Part shown: positions 52,439 through 60,359 of the stretch, in pieces
Position numbering within the stretch: position 1 is the first letter of the stretch
Layout: each line of letters starts with the position of its first letter
DNA from: Microbispora siamensis
Lineage (GTDB): Bacteria; Actinomycetota; Actinomycetes; Streptosporangiales; Streptosporangiaceae
Length of the DNA stretch: 64,000 nucleotides
NCBI RefSeq assembly: GCF_016863095.1
Contig: NZ_BOOF01000042.1
Span: forward strand, 41,125 to 105,124
Direction of reading: 5' to 3'
Position numbers and translations under genes: made by a program
The notes under the pieces: generated by a model
The model's database searches: none
Told to the model about the DNA's origin: nothing
Seen by the model: only the letters and a program-made list of their open reading frames with translations

Positions 52439-53539
52439 CTACTGGAGGCGGCTCACCGCCGCATCGACGCGCTCGTCCGTGGCGGTGACGGCGATGCGGA
52501 CGTGGCCGCGCCCGGCGGCGCCGTAGAACTCGCCCGGCGCGACGAGGATGCCCCGCTCGGCCAGGGCGCGCACCTGGTCCCAGCAACCGGTGCCGTCGGT
52601 GGCCCACAGGTAGAGCCCGGCGTCCGAGTGCTCGATGCGCCAGCCGGCCCGCTCCAGCGCGGGCCGCAGCACCGCCCTGCGCCGGGCGTACCGCTCCCGC
52701 TGCTCGTCGGCGTGCGCGTCGTCGTCGAGCACGGCCGCCGTCGCGGCCTGGACCGGGGCGGGCATCATCATGCCGGCGTGCTTGCGCACCTCCAGCAGCC
52801 GCCGTACGAGCCGGGGGTCGCCGGCGACGAAGCCGGCGCGGTATCCGGCGAAGTTCGACCGCTTCGACAGCGAGTGGACCGCGAGCAGGTTCTCGTGGGA
52901 GCCCTCGCACACGTCCGGGTGGAGGACGGAGACCGGGTGCTCCTCCCAGCCCAGCTCGATGTAGCACTCGTCGGACGCGACGATCGCACCGCGCTCGCGC
53001 GCCCACGCGACGACCTTGCGCAGGTGCTCGGCGGGCAGGACCCGCCCGGTGGGGTTGGACGGCGAGTTCACCCAGACGAGGGGCACCCGCTCGGGGCCCA
53101 GCGCGAGGAGCCCGTCGGTCGCGTAGGGCTCGGCCCCGGCCAGCCTCGCGCCCACGTCGTAGGTGGGATAGGCGAGCTCGGGGAAGACCACGCGCTCGCC
53201 CGGCCGGACGCCGAGCAGCGTCGGCAGCCAGGCCACCAGCTCCTTGGAGCCGATGGTCGGCAGCACGTCGGCCGGGTCGACCGTGACGCCGTGCCGCCGC
53301 CGCAGCCAGCCCGCGGCCGCCTCACGCAGCCGCGGCGTGCCGTACGTCAGGGGATAGCCGGGGCTGTCGGCGGCGGCGGCGAGCGCCTCACGGGCGACCG
53401 GGGGCACCGGGTCGACCGGCGTGCCGACCGACAGGTCGACGATCCCGCCGGGATGCGCCCGTGCCAGGTCCTGATAGGGCACGAGCCGATCCCATGGGAA
53501 GTCCGGCAACGCAAGCAAAGAAAATCCCCCAGTCGTCAC
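52439..53539 (-). CDS. dapC: succinyldiaminopimelate transaminase
   Basis: A 366-aa class I PLP aminotransferase. The PLP Lys is in SLSKRSNFAG. Other motifs are NSPSNPTGRVLP, SDECYIELGWEE and YRAGFVAGD. The start LLALPDFPWDRLVPYQ is characteristic of actinobacterial DapC. Its close link to fdxA is conserved. GTG start at 53539. Confidence 0.93.
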   Translation of the reverse strand: MTTGGFSLLALPDFPWDRLVPYQDLARAHPGGIVDLSVGTPVDPVPPVAREALAAAADSPGYPLTYGTPRLREAAAGWLRRRHGVTVDPADVLPTIGSKELVAWLPTLLGVRPGERVVFPELAYPTYDVGARLAGAEPYATDGLLALGPERVPLVWVNSPSNPTGRVLPAEHLRKVVAWARERGAIVASDECYIELGWEEHPVSVLHPDVCEGSHENLLAVHSLSKRSNFAGYRAGFVAGDPRLVRRLLEVRKHAGMMMPAPVQAATAAVLDDDAHADEQRERYARRRAVLRPALERAGWRIEHSDAGLYLWATDGTGCWDQVRALAERGILVAPGEFYGAAGRGHVRIAVTATDERVDAAVSRLQ

Positions 53540-53575
53540 GGACCGCGCTGATCGAATGCGCTGATCAGGCGTCGG

Positions 53576-53902
53576 TCAGTGGTCCTCACCCTGCGGCGGG
53601 AGCGCCGCGACCAGCGGGTGATCCTTGTTGATCTTGCCGACCTTCGAGGCGCCGCCGGGCGACCCCAGCTCCTCGAAGAAATCGACGTTGGCCTTGTAGA
53701 AGTCCTTCCACTGCTCGGGAAGGTCGTCCTCGTAGAAGATCGCCTCTACGGGGCACACCGGCTCGCACGCACCGCAGTCCACGCACTCGTCGGGGTGGAT
53801 GTAGAGCATGCGTTCGCCCTCGTAGATGCAATCGACGGGGCACTCCTCGATGCACGCCTTGTCCAGGACGTCCACGCAAGGCTGCGCGATGACGTACGTC
53901 AC
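53576..53902 (-). CDS. fdxA: 7Fe ferredoxin
   Basis: A 108-aa product. Two cluster motifs are CVDVLDKACIEECPVDCIYEG and CVDCGACEPVCPVEAIFY, giving a 3Fe-4S and a 4Fe-4S site. It carries electrons in the cytoplasm. The dapC-fdxA pair is conserved in actinobacteria. I chose the GTG at 53902 (VTYVIAQPC), the usual family start. Confidence 0.95.
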   Translation of the reverse strand: MTYVIAQPCVDVLDKACIEECPVDCIYEGERMLYIHPDECVDCGACEPVCPVEAIFYEDDLPEQWKDFYKANVDFFEELGSPGGASKVGKINKDHPLVAALPPQGEDH

Positions 53903-53999
53903 CTCGGGCTCCTTCTGGGTTGCACGGCTCGACCGCGGGTTGCTAGCCCTAGTATTGCGGTGCCTGCCGACTAGCCGGAACAGGAGGGGGGCAATCGTC

Positions 54000-54230
54000 G
54001 TGGCCCCTCGGCTCGGAGCCCGTCTCGTGGTCGCCATCACCCCCGCCGACGTGGGCAAACGGGTGACGACGCGGCGCAGAGTGCCCGGCGGGCACCGGGA
54101 CGCCGTCGGCGTGTTGGAATCCTGGCACGACGGGGTGCTCACCGTACGGAAACGGGACGGAAGCCTCGTCGAGATCGCCGAGGACACCCTGGCCGCCGCC
54201 AAGGTCGTGTCCGGTGATCTTTCGCCGTAG
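54000..54230 (+). CDS. SH3-like small protein, 3' end altered by an element insertion
   Basis: A 76-aa product: VAITPADVGKRVTTRRRVPGG, then DAVGVLESWHDGVLTVRKRDGSLVEIAEDTLAAAKVV. This resembles the SH3-like module found ahead of some GNAT acetyltransferases next to fdxA in actinomycetes. The last residues SGDLSP come from a 204-bp inverted-repeat element that inserted after codon AKVV. Beyond the element the sequence resumes AKVVPPAPPAR-stop in the matching frame, so the ancestral protein ended PPAPPAR. The start GTG follows AGGAGGGGG. Confidence 0.72.
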   Translation: MAPRLGARLVVAITPADVGKRVTTRRRVPGGHRDAVGVLESWHDGVLTVRKRDGSLVEIAEDTLAAAKVVSGDLSP

Positions 54231-54409
54231 CGAGGATCGGCCAGATGGATGCATCGCAAGGCCGAGGAGGAGCCCATAGCGGAGCTATGGGCGTCTTTCC
54301 CGGGCCCCGCGGAAATTCCGAGCCTGCGAGGAATTTTCGTGGGTGGGGCGAGAACGCAGCGAGGCGCCATCTGGGCGACCGCAGTAGGCTGGAAAGATCA
54401 CCGGACACG
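54206..54409. mobile_element. 204-bp MITE-like element with 18-bp perfect terminal inverted repeats
   Basis: CGTGTCCGGTGATCTTTC (54206-54223) is repeated inverted at 54392-54409. Subterminal CCAGATGG (54241-54248) and CCATCTGG (54367-54374) sit at exactly the same distance, 35 bases, from each end. The 8-bp GCCAAGGT flanks the element on both sides (54198-54205 and 54410-54417), as expected for a target duplication. It has no gene inside; internal hairpins such as CCCATAG-CGGAG-CTATGGG are present. A transposase would have to act in trans. Confidence 0.75.
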
Positions 54410-54549
54410 GCCAAGGTCGTGCCGCCCGCGCCGCCTGCCCGGTAATCCCCCCGCGCCCGGTAATCGGCGTGCATGACGTGGACGCCGACTCGGTAATGGC
54501 CCAGCGCGCCGCCGCGAACGACCGCCGCGGCGCGGGGAGCATACGCCGC

Positions 54550-55641
54550 GTGACCATACGTGCCTGCGTCGTGACGATCTCCTCGGCGGCCCTCCTCCTG
54601 TCCGCGGCCTCCGCGTGCTCGAAGCCGTCGTCGTCGGACAAGCCGCTGCCGCCCCTGAACCCCCAGGCCGACAGCCTGGAGTCCGGGTTCGGCACCATGG
54701 ACAGGCTCGTCGAGGCGGCCAAGAAGGAGGGCGCGCTCACGGTCGTGGGCCTGCCCGGCGGCTGGGTCGGCTACAAGGAGATCATCGCCCGCTTCTCCGA
54801 CAAGTACGGGATCAAGGTGACCTCGATCGTGCCGGAGGCGAGCAGCAAGCAGGAGATCGACACCGCGGCCCGCCTGAAGGGGACGAATCAGGCGCCGGAC
54901 GTGTTCGACCTCACCCTTGAGGTCGCGGTCGCCAACGCCAAGCTCTTCGCGCCCTACCGGGTGACCGGCTGGGCGGACATCCCCGACGAGGCCAAGGAGC
55001 AGCGGGGACGCTGGTACGCCGCCTACGGCGGATACATGTCGATCGGCTACGACCCGAGGAAGGTCCCCGCCCCCGCGTCGTACGGCGCGCTGGTCAGGCC
55101 GGGGACGATCGTGGCGCTGCCGGGCGACCCGCGCCGGGTGGCGTCGGCGTTCAGCGCCGTGATGGCGGCCTCGCTCGGCAACGGACTGCCGGACGCCGCG
55201 CGGGGCGTGGACCTGTTCGCGCGGCTGAAGAAGGGCGGCATGCTCGGCCGGCCCGACCAGGCGACCGCGGTCGTGGACTGGGACTTCATGAACGCGGCGC
55301 GGGCCGCCTCCGGCCGCGGCGCGGCGGCCTGGCGGGTGACGATCCCCAGGAACGAGGTGCTCGCCTCCTACTACATGCAGGCGATCAGCGCCGACGCGCC
55401 GCACCCGGCCGCCGCCCGGCTGTGGGAGGAGTTCCTGCTGTCCGACGAGGGCCAGAACCTCTTCCTCAAGGCGTACGCGCGGCCCGCCCGGATGGAGGCG
55501 ATGGAGATGCGCGACACGCTGGACGGGGACGCCGCCGCCCGGCTGCCGGAGGCGTCCGGCGACCCGGTGATCCTGAACATCCCCGAGCAGGATCAGGCCA
55601 AGTCATACGTGACCGCGCATTGGGCCCAGGCAGTCGGCTGA
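54550..55641 (+). CDS. extracellular solute-binding lipoprotein, orphan
   Basis: A 363-aa product. The signal ends in a lipobox-like LSAASAC (Cys about residue 20). The mature chain fits the iron/thiamine-type (SBP_bac_6/8) binding proteins: DRLVEAAKKEGALTVVGLPG, YKEIIARFSDKYGIKV, QAPDVFDL, YGYDPRKVP-like and DEGQNLFLKAYARP. It should capture a solute for an ABC importer, but no permease or ATPase gene is adjacent. GTG at 54550. Confidence 0.88.
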   Translation: MTIRACVVTISSAALLLSAASACSKPSSSDKPLPPLNPQADSLESGFGTMDRLVEAAKKEGALTVVGLPGGWVGYKEIIARFSDKYGIKVTSIVPEASSKQEIDTAARLKGTNQAPDVFDLTLEVAVANAKLFAPYRVTGWADIPDEAKEQRGRWYAAYGGYMSIGYDPRKVPAPASYGALVRPGTIVALPGDPRRVASAFSAVMAASLGNGLPDAARGVDLFARLKKGGMLGRPDQATAVVDWDFMNAARAASGRGAAAWRVTIPRNEVLASYYMQAISADAPHPAAARLWEEFLLSDEGQNLFLKAYARPARMEAMEMRDTLDGDAAARLPEASGDPVILNIPEQDQAKSYVTAHWAQAVG

Positions 55642-55745
55642 GCCACTCGATCTCGCAGAGGCGACGGAAGCCGTAAAGTGTGTCGTTATCCCAGCAGTCT
55701 CACCAGTCGGCATGAGATTGCGGCAATCCCGACACCGGGCACCAC

Positions 55746-56543
55746 GTGTCAGAATGCGAGCCGATCTTGAGGTACGAAACTCCCAGTCTCACCCGATGGA
55801 ACGCTCGCGCCTACGACAGCTCCTTCGGCTACGTCTCGGCTCAGGGCGCGCCACTGGTGGAACTGCTCGACCCGCGCCCCGGTGAGCGCGTGCTCGACCT
55901 CGGGTGCGGCACCGGTGTGCTCACCGCCGACATCGCCAGGCGCGGCGCCCACGTGCTGGGCATCGACGGCTCCCACTCCATGATCGAGCAGGCCATCGCG
56001 CACCATCCCGGACTCGACTTCACCGTGGGCGACGGCTACGACTTCACCGTCGCCCAGCCGTACGACGCGGTCTTCTCGAACGCCGCGCTGCACTGGATGA
56101 GCCGCGACCCCGACGCGGTGATCGACTGCGTGCGGGAGGCGCTGCGGCCGGGCGGCCGGTTCGTCGCCGAGATGGGCGGCGCGGGCAACTGCGCGGCCCT
56201 GACCTCCGCCGTGCTCACCGCCTGGCGTGAGTACGGCCTGCCCGAGCCCGAACTGCCGTGGTACTTCCCCAGCCCGGCCGAGTACGCCCACCGCCTGGAG
56301 AAGGGCGGCTTCACGGTCCGGCTGCTGGAGTATTTCGACCGCCCCACCCCGCTCGACGAGTGCCCGAACGGCGCGGCCGACTGGGTCCGGATGTTCGCCG
56401 GCTCGCTGCTCGACCGGGTTCCCCCGGCGGCCGTGGAGCCGCTGCTGCGCCGGGTCAACGAGCTGGCCGCCCCCGCCCTGCGCCGGGAGACCGGCTGGAT
56501 GGCCGACTACGTCCGCCTCCGTTTCGCCGCGGAACGTCACTGA
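55746..56543 (+). CDS. class I SAM-dependent methyltransferase
   Basis: A 265-aa product. The SAM-binding loop is VLDLGCGTGVLTADIA; then comes GIDGSHSMIEQA and the motif-III region LRPGGRFVAEMGG, like trans-aconitate/ubiquinone-type methyltransferases. No substrate hint from neighbours. GTG start at 55746. Confidence 0.9.
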   Translation: MSECEPILRYETPSLTRWNARAYDSSFGYVSAQGAPLVELLDPRPGERVLDLGCGTGVLTADIARRGAHVLGIDGSHSMIEQAIAHHPGLDFTVGDGYDFTVAQPYDAVFSNAALHWMSRDPDAVIDCVREALRPGGRFVAEMGGAGNCAALTSAVLTAWREYGLPEPELPWYFPSPAEYAHRLEKGGFTVRLLEYFDRPTPLDECPNGAADWVRMFAGSLLDRVPPAAVEPLLRRVNELAAPALRRETGWMADYVRLRFAAERH

Positions 56544-56608
56544 CATCTCCACCACGACGGGGCGATTTGCCAGACTATGGACTGGTCTTTGTGAGTGATG
56601 GGGAACGC

Positions 56609-58240
56609 ATGAACTTCTGCCTGAGTGACCTCGTGCCACCGCTGCGCTGGAGTGACGCTGCCCGCATCACGACCCTGGCCGACCGGCCCGGCCTGCCGGA
56701 CGCGTGGTGGCGGACGCTGCCCCTGCACCGGGTGCTCGCCGTCCTGGACGCCGAGGCGCTGGGCGACCTGCTCACCGAGCTCGCGCTCGACCACTGGCCG
56801 GCGGCGGCCGTCGGCGACGTGCTGCCCGCGCTGCACGTGCTCGATCCCGACGAGGCCGACGACCCCCAGGTCGCGATCGCGCTCGACCGGGCGGGGTCGT
56901 GGCACGGCCTGCTCGCGCTGTCCGGCCGGGAACTGGCCGACCAGCCGTTCGTCAAGGCCCGCCCCGTGCTGACCGCTCTGTTCACCGCCGTGTTCTTACG
57001 GATGTCCCCGGACGAGGCCGAGCCTGTCTCCGAGCCGATATCCGAGCGGGTCGAGGATCCTCCGGACGAAGAGGTCGCGGAACAACCGGAACACGAGGTC
57101 CCGGACATCCCCGAGCTGATCGACGCCGCGTTCGGCGGCCTGGACGACCAGACCTGGATGGTGGCGCAGAACCGGGTCTTCGCCGACGAGCCGTCCGACC
57201 CCGAGCAACTGGCCAGGCTGCTGGCCGTCCACCCCGCCGTCATCCACGATCTCGAAGCGGCCCTGCGTGACCGGCTGTCCCGCTGGCTCGCGCTGCCCGA
57301 GGCGAAGCCGTACAACGAGCATCTGGCCTGGCTCACCGACACCTTCGGAGCCGCGGTCCCCAAGGAGCGGTTCGTCACGGCGGCCGAGTGGCACGGGCGC
57401 GAGCTGCGCTCGCTGGAGGTGCCCGCCTGGCGGTTCGTGCTCGCCACGCTCCCCGGCCACCGCCTCTTCGGCGACTGGCTCGTGGCCGGCGACATCGAGG
57501 AACTGCGGGAGAGGACGCGGAGCCTGATCGCCTCGGCCGAGCGCCCGCCGACCGTCCCCCGGGCACTGGAGATGATCGGCTCTCTCGGCATCCGTCCCGA
57601 CGTCGCGAGGCAGTGGCTGGAGAGCGTGCCGCAACTGCGCGCCCAGAAGGCGTCCGAGATCGCCCCTGACCGGCAACAGGACCGGCAACAGGACCGGCAA
57701 CAGGACCGGCAACAGGACCGGCAACAGGTCGGGCTCAAGGACGTGGCGCTGACCCGGCGGTGCTTCCGGCAGCCGGACGGCAGGTGGTGGCTCAGGGTGG
57801 ACGTCTCCGGCGACCACCTCCAGGGCGGCGAGGTCCCACTGCCCAGCGGGTTCGCCGCGTACGTCGGCCTCGCGCCGGGCGAGGACCGCACCGTGCGCAG
57901 CGCCGCCGGTGAGGTCGGCCTCTCCTGGCACGCGCGGCCGGCCCTGGGCTCCCTGCAGCGGATTCTCAGCGAGGTCTCGGCCGAGGAGGGCAGCCACATC
58001 TTCCTGACCCTGTCCGAGGAGGGCATGCTGCGCGTACGGCACCTGCCGGCGGCGAACGGCGGTGACGAGACGAGCCGCGCGCTGCGCCTGGTGGGCTACA
58101 CCGCGCCGAGCGGCACGCCCGAGCAGGCGGCGCGGGTGATCGCGACGCGTGTCGGACTCTCCGCGCCCGTCGGGCGGCCCGAACTCCTCGCGCGGCTGCG
58201 AGAACGCGGGGACCGCGACCTGCTGACCCTGCTGGGATAG
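56609..58240 (+). CDS. candidate system protein A (paralogue of the sigma-like protein downstream)
   Basis: A 543-aa product. It starts MNFCLSDLVPPLRW, almost the start of the gene at 60360. Shared segments include the loop around NEHLAWLTDTFG, VPAWRFVLATLPG, DWLVAGDIEELRERT, then TRRCFRQPDGRWWLRVDVS and GYTAPSG, and the end LLARLRERGDRDLLTLLG. At the place of the paralogue's sigma-region-4-like helix-turn-helix it is degenerate. A five-fold DRQQ linker (residues 354-373) stands where the paralogue has a winged-helix segment. It lies 3 bases before the helicase gene. Function unknown; no enzyme motif seen. Confidence 0.82.
   Translation: MNFCLSDLVPPLRWSDAARITTLADRPGLPDAWWRTLPLHRVLAVLDAEALGDLLTELALDHWPAAAVGDVLPALHVLDPDEADDPQVAIALDRAGSWHGLLALSGRELADQPFVKARPVLTALFTAVFLRMSPDEAEPVSEPISERVEDPPDEEVAEQPEHEVPDIPELIDAAFGGLDDQTWMVAQNRVFADEPSDPEQLARLLAVHPAVIHDLEAALRDRLSRWLALPEAKPYNEHLAWLTDTFGAAVPKERFVTAAEWHGRELRSLEVPAWRFVLATLPGHRLFGDWLVAGDIEELRERTRSLIASAERPPTVPRALEMIGSLGIRPDVARQWLESVPQLRAQKASEIAPDRQQDRQQDRQQDRQQDRQQVGLKDVALTRRCFRQPDGRWWLRVDVSGDHLQGGEVPLPSGFAAYVGLAPGEDRTVRSAAGEVGLSWHARPALGSLQRILSEVSAEEGSHIFLTLSEEGMLRVRHLPAANGGDETSRALRLVGYTAPSGTPEQAARVIATRVGLSAPVGRPELLARLRERGDRDLLTLLG
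57668..57727 (+). repeat. five tandem copies of a 12-bp unit
   Basis: GACCGGCAACAG is repeated five times without change and encodes (DRQQ)5 in frame. Identity at the DNA level suggests recent slippage expansion. Confidence 0.92.
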
Positions 58241-58243
58241 CCG

Positions 58244-60304
58244 ATGCCCCGGCTCGCGATCTCCCCGGAGTTCCTGCGCGGGCTCGGCGCGCTCACCCGG
58301 CCGGTCCGCCGGGACGTCGCCGTCGCGGTACGCCGGTTCCTGCTGAACGCGTCCGCCGCGCCGCACCCCGAGAGGGTGCGCAACTGCCGCGACCCCCGGG
58401 TCGCCACCCTGCGGCTGGCCGACCGCCACCGGGGGGTGGTGGTGCGGCAGGAGGACGTCTACTGGCTGCTCACCGTGCTGCCGGACGCCGAGGCGTGGTC
58501 GTACGCGCAGCGGCATAGGGTCGGCGTCAACACGGCCATCGGGATCGTCGAGACCTGGGACGCCGAGGCGCTGGAGCGGATCGAGCCGGCCCTGCGCCGC
58601 GCGTCGGAGACCGGCGGCCGGCCGCTGTTCGAGAACTGGTGCGACAACGACCTGCTGAACATCGGCATCGACCCCCGCCTGCTGCCGCTGCTGCGGCTGA
58701 TGACGTCGGAGTCGCATCTCGCGGCCGTGGAGCCGCTGCTTCCGCACAGCCAGTACGCGCCGCTCGCGGCGCTCGCCCGCGGCGGCTCGCTGGCGGCGGC
58801 CTGGCGCGAGCTGGACGCCTGCCGCTCCCGCGTCGCCGACGAGATCGACCCGGAGGACCTCCTGGCGGCGCTGCGGCGCAGCCCCGACCGGGCCGCGTTC
58901 GCCGCCGACGCCGCCGAGCTCGAGCGCATCCTCACGCTGCCCGGCTGGTGCACGTTCCTCTATCCCCCGCAGCACACGTACGCCAACTGGCCGGCGTACG
59001 AGCAGCCGGTGCTGATCACCGGGGGCGCGGGCACCGGGAAGACGGTCATCGCACTGCACCGGGCGGCCCTGCTGGCCCGCGCGGCCACCGGCCCGGTGCT
59101 GCTGGTCACGTTCTCGCAGAGCCTCGCGACCGAGCTGTCCGCGCGGCTCGACATGATCATCGACGACGAGGTGGTCCGCAAGCGCGTCGAGGTGGGCAAC
59201 GTCGACAGGATCGCGCACCGCATCGTCGCCGAGGCGGAGGGCCGCGCCCCCGCCCTCGTCTCCTCCGACGACCTCGCCGAGCTGTGGCAGGAGGCGGCCG
59301 GCAGGCGCTTCGGCAGCGCGTTCCTGCTGCGCGAGTGGGAGCAGGTGATCCTCGCGCAGGACCTGCGGACACTGGAGGAGTATCAGGCCGCCGCCCGGCC
59401 GGGCCGCGGCGTCCGGCTCGACGCCGAGGCCAGGACGATGGTGTGGGAGGCCGTCCAGCAGGTAGTACGGCGGCTGCGGGAGTCCGGCCGGCGCACCCTG
59501 CTCCAGCTCGCGTCGGAGGCGGCGGGCCTGCTCGGGCGGGCCGTGGGCGACCTGCTGGGCGACGAGGCGCCGGGGCGGGAGCCGTACCGGCACATCGTGG
59601 TGGACGAGGCGCAGGACCTGCACCCCGCCCAGTGGCGGCTGCTGCGGGCGGCGGTCCCCGCCGCCCCGAACGACCTGTTCATCCTGGGAGACCCGCACCA
59701 GCGCATGTTCGACACCCGGGTCGCGCTGGCGGACGTCGGCATCCCCGCCCGCAGGTTCCAGCTGAAGATCTCCCACCGGCTGCCCACCGAGATCCTGTCG
59801 TGGGGAGTGCGCCTGCGAGGCGGTGGTCCGGCCGACGGCCTGGTCGCGGGCAACGCCGCGATGTACGGCTACCGCGCGCTGGATCACGGCACGCGCCCGA
59901 TGGTGCGCGGGTACGTGAACGCGGAGGCGGAGATCGCCGGGCTCGTCTCCACCGTGGCCGAATGGCTGGAGGAGGGCGTGCCGACCGCCCAGATCGCGGT
60001 GGCCGCGCGCACCTCCGACCTCGTGCGTACCGCGCGCACCGCACTACGCGAAGCGGGCATCACGGTCAAAGTCACCTCCCTTCACGGCATGAAAGGGCTG
60101 GAATTCCGCCGGGTGGCCGTGATAGGCGTGGCTGACGGAATCGTGCCGGCGCCCGACGCGCTGACCCCGGCCGACGAGGACCCGACGGCCCGGGCGCACG
60201 ATCTGCAACGCGAACGGGGGCTGCTCTACGTGGCGTGTACGCGGGCGGGGGAGCTGCTCTACGTGTCCTATTCGGGGCGCGCCAGTCCCTTCATCCCGGC
60301 CTGA
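58244..60304 (+). CDS. RelE-like/UvrD-family superfamily 1 helicase fusion
   Basis: A 686-aa product. Residues 1-95 (ISPEFLRGLGALTRPVRRD; then TLRLADRHRGVVVRQEDVYWLLTVLPD) resemble the RelE/ParE toxin fold. The helicase core follows: Walker A GGAGTGKT at residue 260, DEAQD near 453, GDPHQRMFD, SHRLPTEI, and a C-terminal HGMKGLEFRRVAVIG and YVACTRAGELLYV, as in UvrD/Rep helicases. The RelE part keeps the overall pattern; whether its catalytic residues are active cannot be told. Two paralogous DNA-binding-like genes flank it. Fusion to RelE domains occurs in some bacterial SF1 helicases, possibly in defence (inference). Confidence 0.88.
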   Translation: MPRLAISPEFLRGLGALTRPVRRDVAVAVRRFLLNASAAPHPERVRNCRDPRVATLRLADRHRGVVVRQEDVYWLLTVLPDAEAWSYAQRHRVGVNTAIGIVETWDAEALERIEPALRRASETGGRPLFENWCDNDLLNIGIDPRLLPLLRLMTSESHLAAVEPLLPHSQYAPLAALARGGSLAAAWRELDACRSRVADEIDPEDLLAALRRSPDRAAFAADAAELERILTLPGWCTFLYPPQHTYANWPAYEQPVLITGGAGTGKTVIALHRAALLARAATGPVLLVTFSQSLATELSARLDMIIDDEVVRKRVEVGNVDRIAHRIVAEAEGRAPALVSSDDLAELWQEAAGRRFGSAFLLREWEQVILAQDLRTLEEYQAAARPGRGVRLDAEARTMVWEAVQQVVRRLRESGRRTLLQLASEAAGLLGRAVGDLLGDEAPGREPYRHIVVDEAQDLHPAQWRLLRAAVPAAPNDLFILGDPHQRMFDTRVALADVGIPARRFQLKISHRLPTEILSWGVRLRGGGPADGLVAGNAAMYGYRALDHGTRPMVRGYVNAEAEIAGLVSTVAEWLEEGVPTAQIAVAARTSDLVRTARTALREAGITVKVTSLHGMKGLEFRRVAVIGVADGIVPAPDALTPADEDPTARAHDLQRERGLLYVACTRAGELLYVSYSGRASPFIPA

Positions 60305-60359
60305 CGTCCGATCCCCTAGTCTGAACTGCGGATATATTCCCCTTGCCGGTTGGACCTGC

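Noticed and set aside
57668..57727. Regular short repeats suggesting a CRISPR array
   Set aside because: Units are 12 bp with no spacers and are translated in frame as DRQQ.
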